Assembly (NCBI GenBank): GCA_026119855.1
Contig: JAOWBW010001478.1
Location: 62,001-126,000, forward strand
From: Campanula takesimana
Lineage: Eukaryota; Streptophyta; Magnoliopsida; Asterales; Campanulaceae
Reading direction: 5' to 3'
DNA length: 64,000 nucleotides
Shown here: positions 46,179-57,935 of the stretch, in pieces
How positions within the stretch are numbered: position 1 is the first letter of the stretch
Layout: each line of letters starts with the position of its first letter
Program-made: the position numbers and the translations under genes
The notes under the pieces: generated by a model
The model's database searches: none
What the model saw: the letters and a program-made list of their open reading frames with translations, nothing else
Told to the model about the DNA's origin: nothing

Positions 46179-49100
46179 ATGGCCGCCGACACCACCACCA
46201 TCACTAACACCGCCCAGCCCGACCAACCTCTTTTCCTAGTCAACCACTCCCACTGCCGCACCCTAACCCCACTCACATACCTCACGTGGGCCTCTCAAAT
46301 CACCTCCATCCTCTTTGGATCGGACCTCCTCAAATTCGTTGATGGCACCCACCCCAAACCTGATGACCATCTCACCATCACCACACCCGCTATTGCCGCC
46401 ACCGCCAATGAACCAGCCATCACCACCACCACTCTCAACCCTGCCGCCACTACATGGCGTAGACAAGACCGCCTTATTCTTGGTGCTCTCATCGGCACCT
46501 TAGACCCAACTGTAGCCCCTCTTGTTCACCAAGCCGCCACCTCTCGTGAGGCTTGGGATATCCTCAAAACTACCTATGCCAACCCCTCTCGGGGTCACAT
46601 ACTCCAGATCAAAGACAACCTAGCATCCCTCACCAAAAATAACCTCACCATCTCTGACTATATCCAAACTGTAAAATCCTACACCGACAAACTCGCCATC
46701 CTCGGCAAACCCATGGACCCCGAAGACATCATCGCCAAAATTCTAAAAGGTCTGGACTATGACTCCTACAAACCCGTAATTGACTCTATTCGTGCTCGAG
46801 ACACCCCTATTTCCTTTGAAGCCCTTCATGAGAAACTGATTCACCACGAACTCACCCTAAAATAATACACCCCACCCGCCCCCTTCCCCACCACCGCCCA
46901 AACTCGACCCACCTACAACCGCACCAAACCCACCTCCTCTTCCTCTAACCCACCATCCGCTGATTCTTCCCCAACCCAATTCAAAGGCAAGTGTCAGTAT
47001 TGTCGCATCACTGACCATGTCATCTCCCAATGTCACCGCTTCCAGAAAGCCTACCCCTCTGTCGCCTTTCCGCCACCTCCCACCAGATCCACCCGCAACA
47101 ATCCCCAAGCTCACTCTGCTACCGGACCACCACCCTCACCCCCCAAACCCTGCCTTCTTGATAGTGGAGCAACCCACCACATCACCAATGATCTCTCCAA
47201 TCTTGCTCTTCATCAACCTTATAATGGTAGTGACGATGTCATCATTGGTGATGGTTCATCACTTCCTATCTCTAATATAGGTTCATTCTCTACATCCTCT
47301 CTTATTTTTAATAATGTCTTACATGTTCCCCTCATAAACCGTAACATCTTGTCTGTCTTTCAACTCTGTAAGGATAACAACGCTATTCTTGAATTCTCAC
47401 ACTCTTCTTTTGTTCTTAAGGTCACCAAGACGAACGAAATTCTTCTCCATGGCACTCATGAGCATGGCGTCTATTTGTGGCATCCACCCTCCATTCATGC
47501 ACTCTCCAGCGTTACTTCCTCGCAGTTTTGGCATCATAGATTAGGACACCCCTCCCCTCCTATCCTTAGATTATTAAATAGTAGTTTTTCTTTATCAATT
47601 CCATCCAGTTTTTCTCCATGTAATTCTTGCAATATTAATAAAAGCCATAAACTGCCTTTCTCAACTTCTTCTCTTATGTCCACTGCTCCTTTAAATCTTA
47701 TATTTTCTGATGTTTGGACCTCCCCTGTTCGGTCTCTTGACAACTTCAAATATTATGTCATTTTTGTCGATCACTACACCAAATACGTGTGGCTCTACCC
47801 ACTCAAAAACAAATCTGATACTTACACCACTTTTACTCGCTTCAAAGCTCTTGTTGAGAAATACTTCCGCTGTCCCATTCTCCAACTTTACTCCGACAAT
47901 GGCCGTGAATATCTCAAACTCACACCTTCCCTCAATGATGGTATCACCCATCTTACCAACCACCCCTCCACATACTCCTGAACATAATGGGTATGCTGAA
48001 CATCGACATCGCCACATTGTCGAAACCGGTCTCTTCCTTCTCTCTTATGCAAAACTCCCTCTCACCCTCTGGCCCTACGCCTTCACCACAGCGGCTTACC
48101 TCACAAATCGCCTCCCCACTCCCACTCTTAATAATGACTCACACTGTCTCAAACTATTCCGCCACCCTCCCAACTACTCAAAACTCTGGAGCTTCGGCTG
48201 TTTATACTATCCCTGGCTCCGTCCCTACACCCGTCAGAAACGTGCACCCAAGTCCATTCCCTGTGTCTTTGTAGGATACTCACCTTCCCAAAGTGCCTAC
48301 TACTGCCTTGATCCTCAAACTCACCGGGTCTATACCTCCCGTCATGTTAAGTTTATCGAATCATCCTTCCCTTACCCAACTCTCACCCCCGCCCCACCCT
48401 CCCCCATCTCTCTCACTCCTCCTGACTGGATCGCTGTCTCCATCCCCACCCCACCACCCACCCACCAACCCACCCACCCTCCAACTCCACCAAACCCGTC
48501 CGGACACAACACTTCCCCGACCGGACCCCCTACCCAATCCGACCGAACCACTTCTCCCACCCGACCAACCTCACTCCCCTACCCCGGTCGGACCCCATTC
48601 CACACCCGCCCGAACCCACACTACCGATCCGGCCGATCCTTGTTCTACACCCGCCCGCACCCAACACGACCCGGCCGAGCCTTCTACCATACCCGACCGG
48701 ACCCCTTCACCCCGACCGGACCATCCTTCTCCCCCGACCGCACTCCCCCTTCCCCCAACTCCAACCACACCTGACTCGCCTCCCTCGCCTCCCCCTCCTC
48801 GCACCATCGCCACTCGCCTATCTCATGGCATTATAAAACCAAATCCAAAATATGCCCATCTCTACCTACTTCCCTCCCCTACCAGTCTTCCCACCACCAC
48901 CAAACAAGCCTTGTCTATTCCACACTGGAGAGATGCCATGCTTGACGAATATCAAGCTCTCACCCGAAATCAAACATGGTCACTTGTCCCCCCCCCCTTC
49001 CGCTGCTCACAATGTCGTTGGTTGCAAATGGGTTTTCCGTATCAAATACAACCCCGACAACACCATTAACAAGTACAAAGCACGCCTTGTTGCCAAAGGG

Positions 49101-50476
49101 TTTCATCAACAACCCGGAGTCGACTACTCTGAAACCTTCAGCCCGGTTGTTAAACCCGCCACTGTCAGACTTCTTCTCTCTCTTGCCGCTACTCAGAAGT
49201 GGTCCCTCCGCCAACTTGATGTCAACAATGCCTTCCTCCAAGGTACTCTCTCTGAAACTGTCTTTATGACCCAACCCCCAGGTTTCGTTGATTCCACCAA
49301 CCCTTCCTTTGTTTGCCGCCTCTCCAAAGCAATTTATGGTCTTAAACAAGCACCCCGTGCCTGGTTCACCGAACTCAAAACCTTTCTCCTTCTTATGGAT
49401 TCCACTCCTCCCTAGCCGACCCGTCCTTGTTTATCCTCAAATCTCCATCCCCCATTTACCTTCTCTTGTATGTTGATGACATTATTGTCACCGGACCTTC
49501 CCTCTCCGCTCTCACCTCCTTCATTACTAGCCTTTCTATCCGCTTCTCACTCAAGGATCTTGGTCCTCTATCATATTTCTTGGGTTGTTGAATTCATTCC
49601 CAACTCTGATGGTCTCCTCCTTTCCCAATCCAAATACATCCATAATCTCCTCACCCGTCATAATATGCTCGACTCCAAGCCCCTTCCTACACCCATGACT
49701 GTCTCTCCGCCTCTTACAAAATCCACTCACACTCCAGCTGTTGACCCTACTCTTTACCGCGCTATTGTTGGTGGTCTTCAATATCTGTCCTTCACCCGAC
49801 CCGATGTTGCCTTTTCAGTCAATAAACTTGCCCAGTTTATGCAAAACCCGCAGCACACCCATTGGATGGCTCTCAAACGCATTCTTCGCTACTTGCATGG
49901 CTCCATGCATTTGGGCCTCCAAATTTACTCCTCCTCCCCCACTACCTTGCATGCCTTTTGTGATGCTGACTGGGCTGGTGATAAAACTGATTATGTCTCC
50001 ACTTCCGGCTTTCTGGTTTACCTTGGTCGCAATCTTGTTGCCTAGTCCTCCCGAAAGCAACGATCTCTGGCTCGCTCTTCCACTAACGCATAATTTCGTG
50101 CTGTTGCTGATACCACTTCAGAAATAACCAAGGTTCGAAACCTTTTTACTGAACTTGGGTTTTCTCCGTCTCAAACACCTGTTATTTACTGTGACAACCT
50201 CGGTGCTACCACCTACTCAGCCAACCTCGTCTTCCATTCGCGTATCTCTCCTTTCATTTTGTTCGCGAGCAGGTTCAGTCCGGTTTGCTTCGTGTTCAAC
50301 ACATTTCTGGGGATGATCAACTTGCCGATGCTCTTACAAAACCCCTGCCACAGTTACGCTTCCAACAACTTATCTCCAAGATTGGTCTTCTCCACGGATC
50401 GTCCATCTTGCGGGGGCATATTAAGGATACCATGGGTTGTACCCGACCCATCAGAACCCGACCCGTGGCATCCTAA
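46179..50476 (+). pseudogene. copia gag-pol, broken by stops and frameshifts
   Basis: Gag starts MAADTTTITNTAQPDQPLFL (46179). A TAA at 46863 interrupts a frame otherwise open to 47981, with a CCHC knuckle CQYCRITDHVISQC (46992), protease LLDSGATHHIT (about 47155) and integrase (HHRLGHPSPP, then FSDVWTSP, then YSDNGREY). A frameshift near 47960 moves to the next frame (PPHTPEHNGYAEHRHRHIVE). RT appears in three frames: shifts near 48990 and 49400 and another near 49585; YVDD is intact at 49469-49480. RNase H has FCDADWAGD, then in-frame stops at 50043 and 50090. The pol frame ends inside the 3' LTR. The coding strand is strikingly C-rich. Confidence 0.92.
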
Positions 50477-50684
50477 CTCACAGAGGAGCCGCCGGTCATC
50501 CTAGGGTTTCCTAGGGTTTTGTTATTCGTTTCTTGTAGCTTACTCTTGTTAAGATTGTACATATCTCTATTGTATTTTAGATTAGGAAATAAGTCTCTAC
50601 ATACCTAGTTAGGACTCTATTCTTGTACTATAAATACTTATGTATTCTGTGAATAAAATCAAGTTATTGCATTCTCATATGTAA

Positions 50685-51803
50685 TAGAAATAAAGTACGA
50701 CTATGAGATCTACCACTAAATAAGAGGCATGAGATCACAGAAACTCAATACTACTACCGCCGCCTCATTTTTATTGTCAACTATATAAAAACTCGGCATG
50801 TTACGATTTGCAATACTTGTCTTAACTAGTGTTGCTTTAAATATTTTGTGATGGATGCATATAAAAGCAATTCCAGGTTTGAGTTCAGCTCAGCATGCTT
50901 GTCAGCTGGATCGCATTCAGAACGAGCTCCCAGTGAACCAATTTTTTGGGGGGGACAACATCCACAAATATTAGTAATGGTTAATTAGGTGGAAAACATA
51001 GGGTTTTCTATTACCTACAAACGATATAAAAAAAAAAAAAAAAAAAGCCATTGACCCTAAATCTATACCTTCAACCATTATATCATACAATTGCAGAAAT
51101 AAATTAAAGTGAATTTGTATTCCATAGAACTTATAGGAAATTACCCGAGACATTTTTGGTTCCAGCATTTTGATGTTGAGTAGACATTTCCATATCAGAA
51201 TTTCAGAGACAAATGGAAAACCAGCGCTTAGAATCATAAAATAATCATCCCTCTGCATTGTCTGCATTTAACGTCGTAAATATCTACCAAATCAATCATT
51301 CAATCGCAATTGTTTGTGTGTGTGTGTGTGATTAGAATGATGAATAACAAGAATAGACTCTTAACGGAGGAACAAATCGCTGATGAGCGAAGAGATTCTA
51401 CGGCAATTTCATCGACGGAAACCTAACATGGAATCAAAAATTGGAAATGAAAACACATGTATCTACAAATTTATGAAATTAAAATGCAGAATTCACTCAA
51501 CAAGACGAAAATGATGACGGAATCTTCAATTATGTGAATAATTTCAGCTGTATTTTCTTTCTGCAAGTCAATAAAGTACAAATTTTATGATGATCATATG
51601 AAATGCTTCACAAAAGTCAAAAAGTTAGTTGGGTAATCTATGAGATCGTGGGTGGGGGAATGTTGGGGAAGAAAGATTTTATTTATTTTTTCATTTTTTT
51701 TTTGGTGGTTGGAAGATTACAAAAGACTGATTATAATTATGAATCCCACGCGCAGATACGCCTCGTGCACCATACTGTCTGCCGACTATAGTTATAAACT
51801 TTA
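50685..51803. other. unassigned intergenic DNA
   Basis: No gene recognised. Contains an A-run (51029-51046) and a short TG repeat (51317-51331). Confidence 0.4.
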
Positions 51804-52823
51804 AAAAATAAAGGGTAAATTACAAAAGAGGGTATAAATTCTTCGGAGTGGTGCCAATTTGGGGTCACGTGCAAAATTTAGCGAATTAGGGTATGACTTG
51901 ATACTTTGTTAGCAAAATAGGGCTTTTTAACGGTTTTCGTTAGAAAAGTCAGTTAAGTCACATGTAATTTGCATGTGATTGACCGAATGGATCAATTTGA
52001 AATGAGAATTAGTTCTTAAGGGATTAAATGTAAATACTTAACTTAGTCGCAAAATATGAATTTTCAAGTTTTAAATTAAATTTTGAAATAAAATAACTAA
52101 TATATTAAAAAAATTATTTGAATTATTTTTAAATATAAAAAAATAAATTTTTTTGACAATTTTTTTCCAGATCTAAATAAAAAAATTTATATAAAATTTT
52201 TAAATAAAACAACCAAATTATGAATTTTCTTTGAAAAAAAAATATTTTTTTCTAGATTTACATCTATTCCAACCTCCATCTTCGCCATCTCTCTCATTTC
52301 AAAACACGATCGACCACCATCTCTATCAATTTAGATGGACAAAACTTACCAATTTTCTTTGAAAAAATATTCTTGAAAGGAAATCATTATTTATTTAAAT
52401 TTTAAAAACTATCAAATTTCTTTAAAATTTAGAATATTTTTATTTAGATCCGAACAAAAAATTTCAAAAAAAATATTTATTTATGTTTAAAAAAAATAAA
52501 TTAAAATTTAATATATTAGTTATTTTATTTCAAAATTTTAATTTAAAATTTGAAAACTTATATTTTGCGACTTTAAGTTCAAGTATTTATATTTAACCTC
52601 TTAAGAACAAATTCTAATTTCAAATTGACCCACTTCGTCAATCACGTGCAAATCACATGTGACTTAACTAACTTTTCTAACAAAAACTGTTAAAAATCCA
52701 AGCCCCGTTCTGCAACGAAAATGCCAAGTCAAGCCATATTTCGCTAAATTTTGCATGTCAGGCCCCAAACTGGCACCACTCCGAGGACTTTAGGCCCTAT
52801 TTTGTAATTTACCCAAAAATAAA
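51804..52823. mobile_element. long-TIR MULE with 9-bp TSD AAAAATAAA
   Basis: Element 51813-52814 (1002 bp). TIRs of about 330 bases start GGGTAAATTACAAAA on both sides. AAAAATAAA occurs at 51804-51812 and 52815-52823; being A-rich it is weaker proof than a mixed sequence. The AT-rich core includes a short pyrimidine-rich patch (52258-52320) but no recognisable gene fragment. Confidence 0.8.
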
Positions 52824-53516
52824 TTGAAATAATAGAAATTTTTAACCACTATACTTTGATGAAATATCTGTTTTAACAATCTTTGTTATTTTAGCAGATT
52901 TAACCACTGTACTTATAATAAGCGTTTGATTTGCGTAGACACCCTAGTTTCATCAAAAAAATGTTATAAAAGTTAACAAAATGTTAGAAACGTTAACAAA
53001 ATGTTAGGAAAGTTAATGAAAACTTGGGTTAATGACAATTTAAATCCTAGAGTGATATATCACCCTCCCAAATGAACCCTGATATTTTTTTTTCGCCAGA
53101 TCAGACCTTGATGTGAAAAATACTCGTCAGTTAAGCCTTTTTGACGGTTTTCGTTAGAAAAGTCAGTTAAGTAGCATGTGTCATGCATGTGACTAACGAA
53201 ATTAGGTTGTTTGAAGTTGATATTTCTGTTAAGGGGCTTAATGAAAATTTCAAATTTAGAAGGGTTGAAAATCAAAACAATTATCATTTAAAAAAAATAC
53301 CAATATATGTGCACCTATTAAAAATGGTAGAAAAAAGTAATTTTTATTCTAAATGATAGAATTAATTTTTGTATCAGAAAAATTATAATTATTATAAAAA
53401 TGAAACAAAAAAATTAATTAAAAATATAAGAACTTAATTATTTGAGGAATGTATGTAATTCTTATTTCCAATTTTTTTTAATCAATATTTATATTAATTT
53501 TTGAGACAAATGAGTA
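52824..53516. repeat. fragments of MULE-like ends
   Basis: Positions 53140-53200 repeat GACGGTTTTCGTTAGAAAAG and TCAGTTAAGT of the MULE TIR (51930-51955), so a second diverged element lies here. The 52826-53030 part resembles the arms of the 45496 MITE in its AACCACTNTACTT words. Confidence 0.45.
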
Positions 53517-53518
53517 TA

Positions 53519-53719
53519 CTCCCTCCGTTCCACCTCACTTGAGACTTATTTCCATTTTGGTCCGTCCCACTTCACTTGAGACTCCCCAAAATGGTAATCT
53601 TTTTATAATTTTATATTCAATCTACCTCACCCACTCATTTTCTCTCATCATTTTCCACCACACAATTCATTCAACCAACCTACTATTAACCTCACTTATT
53701 CTCTCTCTTCATTTTCTAC
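53519..53719. mobile_element. MITE half, cut by LTR insertion
   Basis: Begins with TA then CTCCCTCCGTTCCACCTCAC, and stops at the LTR start at 53720. The other half is not found, in keeping with the missing 3' end of that element. Confidence 0.6.
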
Positions 53720-54586
53720 TGTTGGTGTTGGTGCTCTACGCACGTTTAATAAACGTTGTAATTGTTATCATTTATTCATATCAATAAAGATATGTTTTGA
53801 TTATTATTGTTGTTCATGTTTACTTATAATAATTTCCGTCCCTAGTACTCGTTAGGTATTAGTATAAAGGCTAAATGATCATGGGATGATCATGTTAGAT
53901 TTATGGGTACTTGTTAAGTACCGGGCATGACCCGCTTTATGAGATCTATATCATGGTCAATGTCATATATATATATCTCATATTAGTTATGTCATTTGAA
54001 TCCTTAGACATGTAGTTATTATAGTCTTCCACTTGATGAACATTATGTTTGACATATTCAAACGCTACCTTTAACCGGGTAGTTATAAAGGGTATGATTG
54101 GCATAATCGGATTCATGTAGGGAAGAATAATAAGCTATGATGGATTTGTCCCTCTTCAGAGAGATGTCAAGCTTAGGCCTCTCGTAGGAATGATGTTGAT
54201 GAAAATGTTCGGCCGGACTCAAATGAATTGATTGGATCAATGTCGTTTGGATTATCAACATATTCGGAATCGAGAAAGTATTGAACAAAGACAAGTTGAC
54301 TTGTTGACCATGACTTGTGTTCAATGACATCGTGGACAAAAGGATTATGACATATTCTAAATGGAATGTGAACTTGTATCTAGTTATACTATTTGGGTAG
54401 GTATGACGGTTTGCTAGAACCTAATCATATCTTATGGTTTCATGTTTGAACCCATTGCCAACTTAGTATAATCCTAGAGGGTCACACACAATAGAACGAA
54501 TCCTTAAAAGGACTACATTGGAATATTGGGTCGAAGGACCACTAAGGGATTTAAAGAATTAGAAGAAGAAAAGTGGAAATAGGGGA

Positions 54587-54664
54587 GGTCCGGGCGGACC
54601 AGGAGCAAGACCCGGGCGGACCTGGCATGGTCCGGTCGGACCACTTGCCATACCCGGCCGGACC
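54587..54664. promoter_or_regulatory. GGTCCGGNCGGACC palindrome module of LTR C
   Basis: GGTCCGGGCGGACC (54587), ACCCGGGCGGACC (54610), GGTCCGGTCGGACC (54629) and ACCCGGCCGGACC (54652). The module lies about 85-160 bases before a TATA box GTATATAAAC (about 54747) and 87 bases after the anchor GGTCACACACAA (54480). Confidence 0.7.
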
Positions 54665-55516
54665 AGTCGGTTTCGGCAGAAACTTTTCTAATCCGTTTTC
54701 TTGCGGGTTTAGACATAAGTTACCTATTTGGAATATGTCTAACTTGTATATAAACAGCCATAATTCGTCCCTAATCATAACATATGTTTTTGCAAGCATC
54801 CAAAGAGTTTTTGAGAGTTATTTCTTGTTCTAAGAAATCCCTAGATTGAAGAACAAGAAAAAACACAATTATATTCCATATAGTCAAAAATACAATTGAG
54901 AAAACGTGTTTCTCAATTTGGTTTAGCAACCAAGATCAAGTGTTCTTGGTATTCGTTCGTGGTGTGGATACCGCTAGAGGGTGAAGCTCATCATCTTCAA
55001 AGTTCGTGTTCTTACTTGTTCGTGATCAAGCTTCGATTTCTCCACCAAGATCAAAGGCTAAAATCAAAGTCATCAAGGGTTAGTTTTCTAGTATTCATAT
55101 TGTATGTATTTGATATAATCATATGAACGGATCTATGGCTTTGGGTTTCATTAAAATTTTAAATGCTATTTTCCGCTGCGCATGTTACTCCGAAACCCAA
55201 CAGTGGTATCAGATCCCCGTTCATGTTGATTATTTCAATACTAGATCATGTTGGATCATGTTGTGTGTATATAAATTGCTTGTTTATGTGCCTAGCATGA
55301 TATGAATATTAGATTATGATGTTTATGTGTTATATGATTTTATGTGGTTTATTGTTTTATAAACATTAATCGCACGATTCAATCGCAATAAAAATTATGT
55401 TGGATTTAAAATTGTTTGGGTTATCAATTCCTGATTGGATCAAAGTTTTGATAATCGGGGAAAAACAATTTTGAGACAAATTTTCGAACTTTAAAAATTC
55501 TGGGATTTTCAGCGTA

Positions 55517-55663
55517 GGTCCGACCGGACCAGAGCAGGCACCCGGCCGGACCCTCGGGTCTGGAGCGGGTATCGGGCGTCTGGTTTTGGGTCTGAACCTT
55601 TTGAAAAATATGGGTTTTTCAGGGTGGGTTCGACCGGACCAGTGACAGTACCCGGCCGGACCT
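55517..55663. repeat. palindrome pairs repeated in the leader of element C
   Basis: GGTCCGACCGGACC with ACCCGGCCGGACC, then GGTTCGACCGGACC with ACCCGGCCGGACC about 110 bases later, each followed by the same TGGTCTGGAGCGGGTAT-like stretch. This is a short tandem duplication containing the promoter motif inside the transcribed leader. Confidence 0.6.
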
Positions 55664-57030
55664 TCTGGTCTGGAGCGGGTATTGGGCAGTTGGTTTTGGG
55701 TGCGGATCTCGGGGTTTGATTTTCCTATTTGTTTTGATCTTGTGATTCTGAGATTGGATCAGAGTTTGGATGGCTAATTTACGTTCATCGAGATTGTGTT
55801 TTCCAAACTTTATCGCAATCAAAGTTTTAAAGATAAAACGAAGTTAGAATTATGAAGAGTTCATAATTGCTAAAATTGAGAAACAAAGTTCTTGATTCAA
55901 AGATTGGAGATCCATGTGGAATTGTGGATGCAATTGGCCTACGTTCATCGAGACCATCTATTGCTTAGTTTCGGCCACATGGACTATTTTTTTGGTTTCT
56001 TGAATTAGTGAGGGATTATGGTCGCCAATGGCTTAGTTCGACCGCACTTCTTGTTGTCTTGATTTGGAGAAAATAACCAAAGTTGAAATAGTCTCATCCT
56101 CATAATTATAGAGAAACTAATGACACATAAATATTATGCTTAAATTAATGACTATTAATTTAGTAGCTAAACTTGATGTGTAACATGTTTATATTATGTG
56201 CTCATAAATGTGTTATATGCTATATGTGAATAAACCTTCAAAGAAAGTTTTAAGTTCCTTTTGCCATGCCATGATTAAAACACTTGTTAGTGCATGAGTA
56301 ATTTCAATGTGGATTCGCCTCCGCGAGGTACATTGACTTTATTTATGTATGCGCAAGATATATAATGTGGGCACGCCCACGCGAGGCACATTAACTATGC
56401 GTTTAAAATAGTTGAACTTAATTAGGCGTCAAAACAGTTTTGGGCCTAGGCAAAGATGAGATTAAACATGCTTTTTGAAATTGGATTTCTTAAAGAATCT
56501 CAGAAAATGATCTAAGAGTCATATGGGATATGATTGACATTGTTGGGTTTTGATGCATCATGTGCAGCGGAATTAAACATATAAATCAAACACTCAAGAG
56601 CCTGGATCCGTGCATGTTGATTAAATTAAATACAAGATGAAAGAAACATACCCTTGAAGATCGAATCCATGAACACGGACTTTGAGGTGCTAAAGGAAAC
56701 ACCCTCTATCGGTATCCACACGTCGAACGGATATCAAGAACACCTTCTTGATCTGGATTGCTAGACCCAATGCTTGATGAAAAAACGATTTCTTCGTAAG
56801 AATTATTTTTCTTCATTGATTATTGAGTTATGAAATCTCAAAACTAATAATCCCCTCTATATGTGTGTAATTGTTTCTCAAACAACATGTTATGATTTCT
56901 AAAACCAACCATTAGGTTTCTCAAACCCGACTACACACATATATAATAGGGTATAAACCTAATTCCTTTTGGGATCAAATTCCTTGTCAAACAAGAGATC
57001 TGAACAAACTGTTTTCCGTCTGGACAAACC

Positions 57031-57075
57031 ATCCGTACGGATTGGTTGGGTGGCTCCCAAACCATCCGTACGGAT
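57031..57075. promoter_or_regulatory. ATCCGTACGGAT palindrome module of LTR D
   Basis: Two perfect 12-base palindromes ATCCGTACGGAT at 57031-57042 and 57064-57075. On the - strand they lie downstream of the anchor (GTGTGTGACCC at 57131 on the + strand) and upstream of TATATAT (about 56938). Confidence 0.7.
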
Positions 57076-57935
57076 CCTTCCAGTAGGATCCAGTTTTTCC
57101 CATTTTCTGTGCCTTTATTCAATCGGTTCTATTGTGTGTGACCCAATAGGATTATACTAAGTTGGCAACAAGTCCGAACGAGTCAGAACCCGTAAGTCAT
57201 AAGCGGACTCTAGCAAGCCATTATGACTACCCAATTAGTATAACTTTGAAAGCCCAAAGTAACCTTATAGAACATATCACAATCCATTTGTCACACGATA
57301 TCATATTGGACATAAGTCATGGTCCACGTCAACTTATGTTGTCCAATGCTTTCTCTATCTCGAGTAGATTGATATGAGCAAATAACATTGAACGCTTCAA
57401 TTCATTTGGGTACGGCCGTACACTATTATCAATCTCACTCATCGAGTGGCCAAGCAGATATCTCTCTTGAGAGAGGGACAAATCCCATCTTGAGTTATCA
57501 TTCTTCCTACAGGAATCCGATTATGCCAATCGTAGCCTTTATAACCACCCAGTTAGGGGTAGCGTTTGAGTATGTCAAACATAATGTTCATCATGTGGAA
57601 GACTATGATAATCTCAGGTCTAAGGATAAATGATATAACTATTATGAGATTTAATTATGACATTTGACCATGACATAAATCTCATAACGGGTCTATCCAA
57701 TACTTGTTCTCCAACATGTACCCACAAGTTTAATCCGCATCCTATGTGCTATAATCATCATATGATTATCCATTAAACTCATGCTAGCCCTTCATAGTGC
57801 TAGGGACAATGATTATTATAATAAATATGCAAAAGATATAATAATCGGGTTTGTTATCTCTATGACAATGAAGCTATGATATAACGCATAGGCCTTTCTC
57901 AAGGGCCTAGGACATAATATCCAACAATCTCCCAC

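Larger units (their letters stand above)
45839..50684 (+). mobile_element. complete Ty1/copia element with TSD TGTAA, inactive
   Basis: Element 45844-50679 (4836 bp). LTRs 45844-46105 and 50419-50679 differ at about eight sites in 262. TGTAA lies at 45839-45843 and 50680-50684. The LTRs begin TATTAAGG and end TTCTCATA, so the termini are TA...TA instead of TG...CA. PBS 46106-46116 reads TGGTATAGAGC (the iMet site less one base). The polypurine tract GCGGGGGCA is at 50410-50418. The small LTRs and element size suggest an Ale/Retrofit-type lineage (inference). Confidence 0.93.
53720..56540 (+). mobile_element. 5' part of a copia element: LTR (copy C) and leader
   Basis: LTR 53720-55202 (TGTTGGTGTTGG to GAAACCCAACA; the start could be 53726), followed by PBS TGGTATCAGATC at 55204-55215. 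The leader (55216-56540) has no ORF, carries palindromes at 55517-55553 and 55627-55663, and matches the leader of the opposite element around 61440-61870. The element is cut at 56541 by an LTR in the other orientation. Confidence 0.82.

Noticed and set aside
46263..46498. Antisense ORFs in the copia gag and pol (also 46857-47114, 47691-48017, 48571-48813, 48960-49349)
   Set aside because: Mirror images of C-rich coding DNA, which lacks stop codons on the opposite strand. They are Gly-rich and low in complexity.
47147..47280. Possible separate gene start at 47017 (+ strand)
   Set aside because: Out of phase with the protease frame, in which LLDSGATHHIT is clear.
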